From positions 1-45,563 of the forward strand of contig CAWHNT010000027.1 in NCBI GenBank assembly GCA_963830775.1: 45,563 bases of DNA, written 5' to 3'. Every line of letters starts with the position of its first letter. Position 1 is the first letter of the stretch. The notes beneath the pieces are model-generated. The model made no database searches and was not told the DNA's origin. It worked only from the letters and a program-made list of their open reading frames with translations. Below, piece after piece: positions 9,087-18,056 of this stretch. The DNA comes from CAWHNT01 sp963830775. Lineage in GTDB: Bacteria > Pseudomonadota > Alphaproteobacteria > Geminicoccales > Geminicoccaceae. A program made the translations under genes and the position numbers.

Positions 9087-9365
9087 TCACCGCCGGGGGT
9101 GAGTACAGAGCTCGATGTCGACGCCGAGTGCCGCGAGCCAGGAGAGGAGCTTGTCGACCGAGACGAGGTCGAGCCGGCCGCTTCGCAGCACCTTGGACAG
9201 GGTCGGCTGATCGGTGCCGCACCGCCGGGCAGCCTCGGTCTGGGTGAGCGAGCGTCGGCGCACGGCGTCGGCAACCGCGGCTGCGAGCCCAGCCTTGACG
9301 CTCGCCACGGCACTTGTGCCCGGCCCTGCCCGGCCCTCGACAGTGTGGGCGGCCTCGTGAGCCAT
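9087..9365 (-). CDS. XRE-family helix-turn-helix regulator (orphan)
   Basis: A 92-residue DNA-binding protein. Residues about 24-80 form an XRE/HigA-like helix-turn-helix: LTQTEAARRCGTDQPTLSKV, then RSGRLDLVSVDKLLSWLAAL. The C-terminus ends GVDIELCTHPRR. This resembles the antitoxin-type regulators that sit next to RelE/HigB toxins, but no toxin-like gene is seen on either side. It may therefore be a solitary regulator. The ATG at 9365 was chosen as the only in-frame start that keeps the domain whole. Its stop lies immediately before the PAS-HWE kinase on the same strand, so the two may be co-transcribed. Confidence 0.75.
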   Translation of the reverse strand: MAHEAAHTVEGRAGPGTSAVASVKAGLAAAVADAVRRRSLTQTEAARRCGTDQPTLSKVLRSGRLDLVSVDKLLSWLAALGVDIELCTHPRR

Positions 9366-9461
9366 GGATCGAGGGCTCCCCAGGCGATCCGGCCGCCTTG
9401 GGCAGCGGCCGCCTCGGGTCGAGCATGGAACTACTGCCATACCCGGGTCAAGCGCACCACG

Positions 9462-10608
9462 ATGGATCGGCTGTTCTTCGTGCTGGCGAGCCGGTTCGTC
9501 GATCCGTTCACCCTGGTCTCGCAGAAAGGCCCACTTGGGGGCGACACCTACGGGGGGAAGCTCAAGTACGAGTGGAAGCGCCCTCTCATGGGCCCAGTTG
9601 TCTGGGCCGCCACCTCGCTGTTCCGCCTCATCCCGGGCGTGGTGCCGACCACCGCGATCGCCTTGGGTTTGGCCCTGCTCGCCACGCTCAATCTCGGCCT
9701 TGCCTACCTCGTCGCCCGCCGGCTTACGGCCTCTCCGTCCATCGCCATGCTCGCCACCGGCTGCCACGCGTTCTTCCTCTCGACCCTGATCGGACTGAGC
9801 ATCGTCGACAGCTACACCGTCTCGAGCCTGATGGTGCTGCTCGTCCTCTACGTATGGCTGCGCGATCCGGCGCCATCTGACCTTGGCGGCAGTCTGCGGC
9901 TCGGTGGTGCCGTCGGGCTCGCGGGCTTATGCAACACGCCCCTCCTGTTGCTCGCCGGCCTGCCCATCGTGCACGCGCTCCTTGCGGCCGATCTACGCCG
10001 GACCCTGCGGGTCAGCCTCCTGGTCGGCGGTAGGGCCTCTGCCATGGTCGCGGCCGTGGTGCTGACCCATGCCGCGCTGAAGTACGGCGACCCCGCGGTC
10101 TACTTCGAGCGCTCCGGCGAGTACGCGGCGCGCTACGCCGCCGCCGACCGCCTGCTCAAGCCCAGCGCCTATGCCGATGTGCCACCTTCTTCGCCTACGC
10201 CGTCGCGGCACCCAAGCCCGCCGTGCCAAGCCGCGACCAGAAGGCAAAGTACTTCAAGCACTATCTCGCCGGCCCGGGTGGCCTTGTCGGCCTCGCTGCC
10301 GTGGTCGTCGTCACCGCGCTCGCGGTGTTCGCCGCCTTCGGCCGCCACTGGCGGATTGCGCTGCCCGTCCTCGCCTTTCTCGTCGGGATCACAGCCTTCT
10401 ACGCCTACTTCAACCCGCCTGATGCCATGCTCTACTCGAATTCAGCTCCGGCCGGCGCTCTTCGTGCTCCTGACGCTTGGCGCCATCTCCCTGCCAGGCT
10501 CACCGCGTATGGCGATCCTGGCCCTTGCTGCCGTGGCAGCCTTGCTGGGACCTCGCAACCTGCCGATTGTCCTGGCCGGCCCCTATGATTTCAAGGTCAA
10601 GACCGATC
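9462..10608 (+). pseudogene. Polytopic membrane protein (GT-C-like), frameshifted
   Basis: From the ATG at 9462 one frame encodes at least six hydrophobic helices (a region around VVPTTAIALGLALLATLNLG and one around STLIGLSIVDSYTVSSLMVL) to about 10180. The coding signal then moves one frame over to about 10440 (QKAKYFKHYLAGPGG, then VVVVTALAVFAAFG). It returns to the first frame for RPALFVLLTLGAISLPGSPR and further hydrophobic sequence to about 10610. The segment GGDTYGGKLKYEWKRPLMGP before the helices resembles a periplasmic loop of GT-C glycosyltransferases, so that family is likely but not proven. There may also be N-terminal truncation, as no first helix precedes it. The two indels could be real or sequencing errors. 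Confidence 0.55.
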
Positions 10609-11138
10609 TGCGCAAAGCCAAAGCGTCCAAGCTCGGGATTGCTGCCGCGACCTGCAATTACCGGCACCCGGGTTCGCCACGCTGTCGGACAGCGGCTCCA
10701 CCTGACAGGCCTTCCACGGCATCCAGCCAATCTCCTGGTAGGCAGCATGTAATCCGGTAGCCGCCCTCACAAGTGGGCTTGCCACAGCAAGTCGCGTGCC
10801 GCTTCGGTCAGCATTCCACCGCCGCAAGGCGATGCAGGCCGACAGCGGTTGGCGGGGGCGGCGCATGCTGGCAACAAAAAGCTGCGTCGCCGCCGCCATG
10901 TCTGCGCAGGCGGCTAATCCAGATTAGCGACAAGCCATGCTGCTCGGGCGATGCTCGACTTTCTACCGCTGGCTCGACCGCAGTCGCGCGTTCGTGCCAC
11001 GGGTGGCCGGTGCCTCAGCGGCGCTGCCCGCCCGTCGTCTGCCCGGGTCAGTTGCAGTGCCCGGGTTGCTTGTCGTCATGACGATTGACTTGGCCGGGCC
11101 TGCGGGCCTGGTTCTTTCACCGCTGACGGCGTGACTCC
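10609..11138. other. Gene-poor, probably decayed stretch
   Basis: No open frame here has convincing composition or a recognisable motif on either strand. It separates the broken membrane-protein gene from the small ORF at 11139. Confidence 0.4.
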
Positions 11139-11438
11139 GTGCAGTCGAGGTTCCCGATGCAGCCAGAAGGTCATGCCTCCTCATTGCACCCCGCATCGCG
11201 TTCGGGACGGCAACCGGCGGCCGGCAGGCCGAAGAAGGCCCAGATTGCCCAATACGGGCTGAGCGTCGACCGCGTGATCGAGCCCGGCCTGGTCGCGTCT
11301 CAAGGGAAGATCATGGTCATCCTGGGGGCAGGAAGCGCTCGGCTCTGCTTGCAGCTCGAGCCGGAGCACGCGCTTCACCTCGCGGACGGCATCCTGGGCG
11401 CCCTGCGGCAGATGGGCGGGAGGCCGGTGCTGCGGTAG
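11139..11438 (+). CDS. Small hypothetical protein
   Basis: Up to 99 residues, starting at ATG 11139 or 11157. The first half is polar and low complexity. From about residue 35 it becomes protein-like (KKAQIAQYGLSVDRVIEPG, then GKIMVILGAGSARLCLQL and HALHLADGILGAL). This suggests a small mixed alpha-beta fold with hydrophobic strands. No ribosome binding site stands out and no family was recognised. Confidence 0.35.
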   Translation: MQSRFPMQPEGHASSLHPASRSGRQPAAGRPKKAQIAQYGLSVDRVIEPGLVASQGKIMVILGAGSARLCLQLEPEHALHLADGILGALRQMGGRPVLR

Positions 11439-12007
11439 ACGGGCGGGCGCTCGGCTAGCGACAACGGCGCGAAAAGCCCGAGCCGCATCTGCCGGCGATG
11501 GGCGCAGGAAGGACAGGCCACGGAGAGCTTGTGATAGGCCGCAGGTTGCCGCTCTCTTGTCCCGCATGGTACCCGACGACGCGCCAAGTCGCTCGCCTTC
11601 CGAGCTCACCGGCACCAGCACCGTGGCGGAAGGGCGCGTGTGGCCGTCCGGTCTGCTACGATGCAGCCGCCATGCCTCTGATGCCACCAACCCCCATCAG
11701 GCTCGTCTGACTCGCTCCGGGCGCGAGGGCTCAAGGTCGGGCTGAAGCGGCTTCAAGGCGCTCTCCACACCGGCGTTATTCCTGGCACGTACGATCATCG
11801 GCATTGGGTGCTGACGGCCGAGGATGTGGATGCGGCCGAGCGCTACTTCCGCGAATCCTCAGCGCCAGGAGCCCAGAAGGGTGGTGCTGCTGGCCTGGAG
11901 CAAGCGAGGGGACGATCACGCTAGAGCTGCGCCTCTGCCCAACTACCCTGCCGTCAGCGCCGTTCTAGATGCCGTAACGGGCCTACGCTGGCTCTGACCG
12001 GCGGGGC
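11439..12007. other. Gene-poor region with a possible HTH-like fragment
   Basis: On the plus strand around 11739-11923 an open frame reads GLKRLQGALHTGVIPGTYD, then WVLTAEDVDAAERYF, and ends at a TAG. It resembles the end of a small helix-turn-helix or excisionase-type protein but has no start codon, so it is probably a remnant. The rest shows nothing supportable. Confidence 0.3.
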
Positions 12008-12078
12008 GGCTGTCCCTCAGAGTGATGGCGTGTGCGGGGTCCGAACGGGTCGGCCCCAGGCATCATCGAGGGACAGCC
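12008..12078 (+). repeat. Perfect 11-bp inverted repeat forming a hairpin before the IS110 transposase
   Basis: GGCTGTCCCTC at 12008-12018 is the exact reverse complement of GAGGGACAGCC at 12068-12078. Inside these arms TGATG (12023-12027) can pair with CATCA, and GGGG can pair with CCCC nearer the loop. The second arm ends at the base before the ATG at 12079, so a transcript entering from outside would have its ribosome binding site folded away. It could limit transposase translation or be part of the element's end structure. Confidence 0.7.
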
Positions 12079-13107
12079 ATGGAGCATTATGCCGGGATCG
12101 ACGTGTCGCTGGAACGGAGCAGCGTGTGCGTGGTCGACAGCAGCGGCCGGATCATTCGCGAGGCCAAGGTGGCGAGCGAGCCGGAGGCGCTGGTCGGCTT
12201 CTTCGGCCAGCTCGGCTTGCCGGTGGTCCGGATCGGGCTGGAGGCGGGGCCGCTCTCGCAGTGGCTGCACGCCGGGCTGACGGCGGCCGGGTTCGAGGCG
12301 GTGCTGCTGGAGACCCGGCACGTGAAGGCGGCGCTCTCGGCCATGATCGTGAAGACCGATCGTAAGGACGCCCGCGGCATCGCCCAGCTCTTGCGCATGG
12401 GCTGGTTCAGGCCGGTGCACCGGAAGTCGCCCGATGCCCAGGAGGTCCGGGCGTTGCTGGTCGGCCGCAAGCTCCTGCAAGCCAAGCTGCGGGATGTCGA
12501 GCTCAGCATCCGCGGCATCCTGCGCGGCTTCGGGCTCAAGGTGGGCGAGGTCAGCAAGGGCCGGTTCGCCGCCAGGATCAAGGAGCTGGTCGCCGGCCAC
12601 GAGATGCTGGAGACGGTCATCGGCGCGATGCTGCAGGCGCGCGAAGGCTTGCAGACCGAGTTCATGCGCCTGCACCGGCGGATGCTGGCCATCGTACGTG
12701 GCGATGCGGTCTGCCGTCGGCTGATGACGGCACCCGGCGTGGGCGCCTTGGTGGCGGTCACGTTCAAGACCGCCGTCGACGATCCGGAGCGGTTCCGCAC
12801 CGCCAAGGCGGTGGGGGCTCACTTCGGGCTCACGCCGAAGCGGTACCAGTCGGGCGAGACCGACGTGAGCGGCGGGATCAGCAAAGTCGGGGACGCGATG
12901 GTGCGCACTGCCCTCTACGAGGCAGCCAACGCGATGCTGACCCGGACTGTCCGCGTCTCGGCGCTCAAGCGCTGGGCCCTTGAGGTCGCCAGGCGCCGCG
13001 GCACGAAGCGGGCGAAGGTGGCCTTGGCGCGCAAGCTGGCCGGTGTTCTCCATCGCATGTGGGCGAACGGCACCGACTTCCGCTGGGGCAAGGAGGCCGC
13101 CGCGTAG
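12079..13107 (+). CDS. IS110-family DEDD transposase
   Basis: A 342-residue recombinase. The N-terminal RuvC-like DEDD domain shows the first Asp in YAGIDVSLERSSVCVVD, the Glu in IGLEAGPLSQWL and the paired Asp in IVKTDRKDARGIAQLLRM. The C-terminal transposase-20 domain contains MTAPGVGALVAVTFKTAV, FGLTPKRYQSGETDVSGG with the conserved serine region, and KVGDAMVRTALYEAAN. Both halves are complete and there is no frameshift, so the enzyme may be active. The ATG at 12079 is used; an upstream in-frame ATG at 12022 would place the hairpin in the coding region and is less likely. Confidence 0.92.
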   Translation: MEHYAGIDVSLERSSVCVVDSSGRIIREAKVASEPEALVGFFGQLGLPVVRIGLEAGPLSQWLHAGLTAAGFEAVLLETRHVKAALSAMIVKTDRKDARGIAQLLRMGWFRPVHRKSPDAQEVRALLVGRKLLQAKLRDVELSIRGILRGFGLKVGEVSKGRFAARIKELVAGHEMLETVIGAMLQAREGLQTEFMRLHRRMLAIVRGDAVCRRLMTAPGVGALVAVTFKTAVDDPERFRTAKAVGAHFGLTPKRYQSGETDVSGGISKVGDAMVRTALYEAANAMLTRTVRVSALKRWALEVARRRGTKRAKVALARKLAGVLHRMWANGTDFRWGKEAAA

Positions 13108-13345
13108 CAGCGCACCAAGAAGAGCAGGTTTGGGACGGGGCCGAGCGGTCCCGTTCCTTCGAGGTCCCGTCGCCGGGACGCGGGAACCGGTGAGGCCGGG
13201 GGTAGTGCTGTGGGCGCTCAGCCTGGGTGAACCACGCGCCCTAGATTGGCCCGCCGGCTCCTTTCTGACCGCATGATGTGGCGGCCCTGGTGCCGACCAC
13301 GGACGGAAGCATGAGACCGGCGACAGGATGATCACTCGGGGGACT
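13108..13345 (+). ncRNA. Candidate bridge RNA region of the IS110/IS1111 element
   Basis: About 238 bp of non-coding DNA between the transposase stop and the element's right edge. The segment 13133-13195 is rich in short complementary blocks: GGGAC pairs with GTCCC twice, once around a loop of about 11 bases and once around GTCGCC. Experimentally characterised IS110-family elements encode a structured bridge RNA in a non-coding end, which guides target and donor recognition. In the IS1111 subgroup the 3-prime end is used. The position and fold potential fit, but this is inference and the strand and limits are not certain. Confidence 0.35.
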
Positions 13346-13369
13346 TGACGCCCAACGGCCCGTTACGGA

Positions 13370-14800
13370 AGCACTACAGTTGCGTTTTGCCACGATCTCG
13401 GCCCTGCTGCGCTGGCACGGTTCGGAGATCAGGCGTGGCGGGTGTTGCGGATCGAGGATGCGCTGGAGCTGTGGGCCTGCTCGCTGCGCGAGGTGAAGCG
13501 GCGGATCCGGCCCTTGTTCACCCAGGAGCGGGTGGCGGTCTCGGCGGGCCTGTTCCTGGACGGCCTGCTCGGGCCCGAGCGGCGCAAGACCGGCTGGATG
13601 CGGGCGGAGGCGGCGGGCGATCCCGGCCCCTGGCGGCAGCAGGCCATCCTCGGCCGCGGCCGCTGGGAGGCGGATGCGCTGCGCGATCTTGTGCGCGACT
13701 ACGCGCTGGAGACGCTGGCCGACCAGGATGCCGTGCTGGTGCTCGACGAGACCGGCTTTCTCAAGCAGGGCAAGTCGTCCTGCGGCGTCGCGCGCCAGTA
13801 CACGGGCTCGGCCGGCAAGATCACCAACTGCCAGATCGGGGTCTTCGCGGCCTACGTGTCCCGGCACGGCCATGCCTTCATCGACCGGGCACTGTATTTG
13901 CCCAAGGCCTGGACCGACGATCCGGCCCGCCTGGCCGCCGCCCATGTCCCGCCCGGTACCGCCTTCGCGACCAAGCCCCGCCTTGCATGCGCGATGATCG
14001 AGCGGGCGATTCGCGGCCGGGCGTGCCGTTCGCCTGGGTGGCGGCCGACAGCGTCTACGGTGTGGGCGAGATCGAGACCGCGCTGCGGCGGGCCGGCAAG
14101 GGCTACGTGCTGGGCGTCAACGGCTCCCACCCCTTCAACGCCTGGGGCGACAAGCCGCCGGTGGCCGGCACGGCGGAAGAGATCGCCCAGGCACTGCCCG
14201 CATCGGCCTGGGCGCGGCTTTCGGCCGGTGAGGGCACCAAGGGTCCGCGGCTCCACGACTGGGCCTACCTGGAGCTGGCCGACCTCGAGGCCGCGGAGTA
14301 CGACGACAGCCTCTCCGGCCTGTGGACGCGGGGCCTCTTGATCCGGCGCTCCATCGCCGACGGCGAGCTTGCCTACTTCACCACCTGGTGCCCGGCCGGG
14401 ACCGGGATCGAGACGCTGGTCAAGGTCGAGGGACACCGCTGGGCGATCGAGGACGGCTTCGAGACCGCCAAGAACGAGCTCGGCCTCGACCACAACGAGA
14501 CCCGCTCCTGGCACGGCTGGCACCGCCACGTCTCGCTCGTCATGCTGGCCTTCGCCATGCTGGCGGTCGATCCGCCACCACGCGAACGCGCCCACACCCC
14601 CAAAAATCCCGATCCGGCTCGCCCGGACCCGCCAGAGCCTCATCCGCTGGTCGGTCCAGGAACTCCGCCGCATCGCCATCCGCCTCGCCCAGCGACGCAT
14701 CCAGCCCGCCTACGTCATCGCCTGGTCGGTCTGGCGACGTGCCCACCAAGCCGCCGCACAACGCTGCACACCTGAAGCAGAAGAACGCAACTGTAGTGCT
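13370..14800 (+). mobile_element. IS701-like insertion sequence, inactive
   Basis: The element is bounded by a perfect 17-bp inverted repeat: AGCACTACAGTTGCGTT at 13370-13386 and its reverse complement at 14784-14800. It holds a single transposase reading frame broken twice. No target duplication is obvious (flanks end GGA and begin AGC). The left end lies about 25 bp from the right edge of the IS110 element, so one of the two inserted next to the other. Confidence 0.8.
13442..14783 (+). pseudogene. IS701-like transposase, two frameshifts
   Basis: The GTG at 13442 begins a frame with LFTQERVAVSAGLFLDGLLG, the catalytic Asp region VLVLDETGFLKQGKSSCG and RQYTGSAGKITNCQIGVF, typical of IS701-type DDE transposases. 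Coding continues to about 14000. It then shifts one frame to VPFAWVAADSVYGVGEIETA and a segment around FETAKNELGLDHNETRSWHG, which holds the C-terminal catalytic Glu region. At about 14565 it shifts again for the tail around SLIRWSVQELRRIAIRLAQR. All three parts are collinear with a single normal transposase of about 440 residues. At least two single-base indels separate them, so the enzyme is not made intact unless these are read errors. Confidence 0.8.
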
Positions 14801-14889
14801 AGCCCGGTTCATGTCATATATCAGAATGGTCGTGACCGCGGCCTGACGTTGGCAAAGGCTGCGGTCGAGGGTGGCGTCGGCGACGTGCG

Positions 14890-15183
14890 CTGATCCTGGG
14901 TTGGCGTGGCCCGGGGTATGGGCTCAGGTGAGGCACGCTGCCCCGCCGTTCAGGGTGGTTGGCGGCCTTGGCAAGCAGCACGAGGTTGTTGCGAACGGAT
15001 AGCTCGCGGGCGGTGTGACCATGATCCGAGTCCGCAACTCATGATCGGGCGGCGACCTTGATCAGTGCCAGACGGGTGGTGTCAAATTGGGCCTCGCGCC
15101 GGAACGAGGTCGTGGGGCGAGGCCGCGGAGCTCATGCAGGAGCCAGTTGACGGCAGTGTGGCGCACCAGCCGGAACTATTCGA
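14890..15183 (-). pseudogene. IS1380-family transposase, C-terminal remnant
   Basis: Read on the minus strand, this stretch matches the end of the IS1380-type transposase found at 16718-17924. FRLVRHTAVNWLLHELRGL corresponds to FRLVLHTAAYWLLHELRGL there. Further pieces follow: EAQFDTTRLALIKVAAR against QAQFDTLRLAFIKVAAR, and NNLVLLAKAA against DSLALLAARAA. The pieces lie in different frames with stops between them, so this is a strongly decayed 3-prime fragment of a second, divergent copy. It has opposite orientation to the other copy, and the glycosyltransferase gene lies between the two. Confidence 0.65.
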
Positions 15184-15223
15184 CAGTAGACTTGATGCAG
15201 AAGGTGCGGTGCTGGCCAACTAA

Positions 15224-16558
15224 TTGGCTAAGATACGGATGATGTTGGAAACCACCACCACCGTGCGGCGCCGCCAAGCGCCACTTGTATCTCTGTTGTC
15301 GACCAACTTCCGAGGTGGCGGCGTGCAGATGTCGATGCTGCGCAAGGCGCACCGTCTCATGGTAATGGGCTTTGAGGTCGAAATGCTTGTCTTTGAGCGT
15401 GAAGGGCCGTTGCTCGAGTGCCACGGGAAGGGCATCGCCATCGTGGAACTCGTCGCTGGATCGGCAGCACTCGGACGCTGGCTTGCCTTTCGGGCCGATC
15501 CCGGCGGCATCGGAGACTATCTCCGGCCTGTGTTCCTGGCCGACCCGCCACCACATCGGTTAGGCTTTCTGGCAAGTCTTGCCGGCTACCTGCGCGAGCG
15601 CCGACCGGAAGCCCTCATCAGCGCAGGATCTGGCCCGAACATGCTGGCAATCTGGGCACGTCGCCTGGCTAATGTGCCGACCCGTGTCGTGGTGAGCGAG
15701 CGCGACATCGTCTCACCGTCAATCGAGAACGACCGTCGCTGGCGTCGGCTTTACCTTCCATCGGCTCTGCGGCGCACCTACGCCATGGCCGATGCCGTGG
15801 TCGCCGTGTCGAAAGGCGTGGCGGACGATCTCGCCGCCGTTACCGGCCTGCCGCGCGAGCTCATCTCGGTCATCTACAACCCCGTTGTCGACAGCAAGCT
15901 CGCGCAGCTTGCCGCGGCTCCACTTGACCATCCTTGGTTTCGGACCGGCGAGCCGCCTGTGCTGCTTGCAGTCGGCAGGCTCGCCCGGCAGAAGGATTAT
16001 CCAACTCTAATCGAGGCCTTCGCCCGGGTGCGCGCTGAACGAGTGGCGCAACTCCTCATCCTGGGCAGCGCGACCAATGAGGAGGACACGGCAAGGGAGC
16101 GCACGACCATTATGCAACTCGCTGCGCAGAAGGGCGTCGCCGGTGATCTTGAGTTGGGAGGTTTCGCTGCTAATCCTGCCGCGTACATGGCGCGTGCTGC
16201 CCTCTTCGTCCTCTCCTCGCGTCACGAAGGACTGGGCAATGTGCTGATTGAGGCCCTGGCCTGCGGCTGCCCGGTGATCAGCACCGACTGTCCATATGGG
16301 CCGGCCGAGATCCTGGACCACGGTCGCTATGGCCGCCTGGTCCCGGTCGGCGGCAGCGAAGCAATGGCGATTGCTATTCTCGCCACCCTTGATGAGCCGC
16401 CCGACCGCGAGCGCCTTCGTGCCCGGGGCGCCGAGTTCACCGTCGAGCGTGCCGTGGATGCCTATCTCGAGCTTCTGTTCCCGGGCTCCCGATGCTCCCC
16501 CCATTCGTCCCCCGACTTGCCCAATGCTACCAGCCGAGTTTCCCCCAGGAGGCTGTAG
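15224..16558 (+). CDS. GT4-family glycosyltransferase
   Basis: About 440 residues with the two-domain GT-B arrangement of GT4 enzymes. These transfer a sugar from a nucleotide donor, usually to a lipid-linked or polysaccharide acceptor on the cytoplasmic side. The N-terminal domain has LLSTNFRGGGVQMSMLRKAH, the acceptor-side glycine-rich loop, then SAGSGPNMLAIWARR and DAVVAVSKGVADDLA. The C-terminal domain shows LLAVGRLARQKDYPTLIEAF and SSRHEGLGNVLIEALACGCP, containing the E-x7-E donor-binding motif. The start may be ATG 15224 or 15242. The last about 20 residues are serine-proline rich and may be altered. It lies between two IS1380-type copies and has no pathway neighbours, which suggests acquired or stranded cargo. 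Confidence 0.88.
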   Translation: MAKIRMMLETTTTVRRRQAPLVSLLSTNFRGGGVQMSMLRKAHRLMVMGFEVEMLVFEREGPLLECHGKGIAIVELVAGSAALGRWLAFRADPGGIGDYLRPVFLADPPPHRLGFLASLAGYLRERRPEALISAGSGPNMLAIWARRLANVPTRVVVSERDIVSPSIENDRRWRRLYLPSALRRTYAMADAVVAVSKGVADDLAAVTGLPRELISVIYNPVVDSKLAQLAAAPLDHPWFRTGEPPVLLAVGRLARQKDYPTLIEAFARVRAERVAQLLILGSATNEEDTARERTTIMQLAAQKGVAGDLELGGFAANPAAYMARAALFVLSSRHEGLGNVLIEALACGCPVISTDCPYGPAEILDHGRYGRLVPVGGSEAMAIAILATLDEPPDRERLRARGAEFTVERAVDAYLELLFPGSRCSPHSSPDLPNATSRVSPRRL

Positions 16559-16597
16559 AACCCTGACGGTGGCGCCCACTAGAAGAGAGACATCTTT

Positions 16598-18056
16598 CCT
16601 AAATCATTCACCGGGCCTGAGCGTCGGGCTGGCGGACGCGGCGTAAACGTCTGAGTTCGTGTATGTTTCTGGTGCTGACGCAGAGACACCACGGCTCGAC
16701 GGAGTGCCACGCCCGCCATGGCCGAGAATGCGCCCTTCCTGCCCGGCCTGTCACCGGTCCGCGGCAAGCCCGTGCACGTCACCTTCGACGGCGGCCGGCT
16801 GACCTCGGATGCGGCGTGCCGCTCTTGGCCGAGGATCGATACGAGGATGCTCGTACTGCTCGACAGCCGACCATGTGCCGGCTGGAGAACCTGCCCGGCC
16901 CGACCGCGCTCAAGCGGATGATGGCGGCCCCTCACCGGTCTCCTGACCGGCGCTCCTGCGGAGATCGGATCGGCCGGCCTCCTGGCGGCCGATGGTCGAG
17001 CTGTTCTGCGACAGCTTCACCGACGTGCCGCTTTGGCTCGTGCTCGACATCGACGACACCTGCGACCCGGCGCACGGCCAGCAGCAGCTGGCGCTCTTCA
17101 ACGCTCATTACGGCGAGCGCTGCTTCCTGCCGATCCACGTCTACGAGGCTGTGAGCGGCAAGCCGATGGCGGTGATCCTGCGCCCCGGCAAGACCCCGGG
17201 CAGAGCCGAGGTGATGCTCGTCCTGCGCCATGTCGTGGCCGCCATCCGCCGACGCTGGCCGCGGGTCGATATCCTGGTCCGCGGCGACAGCCACTACGGC
17301 CGCCATGAGGCCATGAACTGGTGCGAGCGCAACCGGGTCGCCTACGTCCTGGGCCTCGCCGGCAACAAGGTCCTGCTGGCACGAATGGCAAGCCTTGCCG
17401 AGGACGCCGCCATGAGCCGGGTCGAAGGCGAGGCCCCCAAGGTCCGCCGCTACGGCGAGTTCCGCTATGCCGCCGGAACCTGGGCCATCGAGCGCCGGGT
17501 GATCGCCCGGATCGAGGCCTCCGACCAGGGCAGCGACACCCGCTTCATCGTCACCAACCTCGAAGGCGCGCCCCGCTGGCTCTACAAGGACGTCTACTGT
17601 GCTCGAGGCTAGGCCGAGAACCTGATCAAGGCCCACAAGCGCCACCTCGCCTCCGACCGCACCTCCTGCACGAAGGCGGCCGCCAACCAGTTCCGCCTGG
17701 TGCTGCACACTGCCGCCTACTGGCTCCTGCACGAACTCCGTGGACTGACGCCCAAGAGCTCGTTCTGGCACCAGGCCCAGTTCGACACGCTTCGCCTGGC
17801 GTTCATCAAGGTGGCCGCCCGGGTCACCGAGCTGGCAACCCGGATCAAGCTGGCGCTGCCGTCGAGCTATCCCTACCGCGACAGCCTCGCGCTGCTTGCG
17901 GCCAGGGCCGCCAAGCCACCCTGAGGCACGGGGCAGCGTGCGCCCACCCGAGCCCGTCACCACCAGCCCCGATCACCGCGCCGCCGGCGCCACCCCCGAG
18001 CGCGACCTGCGACAGCACCGAATCACGCCCGTGGCCGGCCTAGTGAATGATTTAGG
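16598..18056 (+). mobile_element. IS1380-family insertion sequence, decayed
   Basis: The ends are a perfect 14-bp inverted repeat: CCTAAATCATTCAC at 16598-16611 and its reverse complement at 18043-18056. The transposase inside has frameshifts and a nonsense codon. The flanking bases (TTT before, CTA after) do not match, so no target duplication is evident. Length is about 1.46 kb, somewhat short of a typical IS1380 element. Confidence 0.8.
16718..17924 (+). pseudogene. IS1380-family transposase, frameshifted and with TAG
   Basis: The ATG at 16718 begins PFLPGLSPVRGKPVHVTFDG with GGRLTSDA, the characteristic IS1380 start. Coding then moves through a second frame (LENLPGPTALKRMMAA) and a third (ELFCDSFTDVPLWLVLDIDD with its catalytic-type Asp cluster, then VDILVRGDSHYGRHEAM). 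In that third frame the family segment VYCARGQ is followed by TAG at 17610-17612 where Gln is expected. After it the frame continues to LAARAAKPP and a TGA at 17922. At least two indels plus one nonsense change make this a clear pseudogene. Confidence 0.85.

Larger units (their letters stand above)
12008..13345 (+). mobile_element. IS110-family (IS1111-like) insertion sequence
   Basis: The boundaries are approximate. The left edge is a hairpin at 12008-12078 just before the transposase ATG. Near the right edge, bases 13328-13344 read in reverse complement GTCCCCCGAGTGATCAT, which resembles GTCCCTCAGAGTGATGG at 12012-12028 on the left, so short subterminal inverted repeats are likely. About 240 bp of non-coding DNA follows the transposase. 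IS1111-type elements have this layout, with subterminal repeats and a long 3-prime non-coding end. Such ends encode the bridge RNA in the family. The element's right edge lies about 25 bp from the left inverted repeat of the next IS. Confidence 0.6.

Noticed and set aside
9087..9365. Toxin-antitoxin pair with the XRE gene as antitoxin
   Set aside because: No RelE/HigB-like or other small toxin gene on either side.
11700..11923. Short HTH-like open frame
   Set aside because: No start codon and no ribosome binding site; kept only as a note in the intergenic entry.
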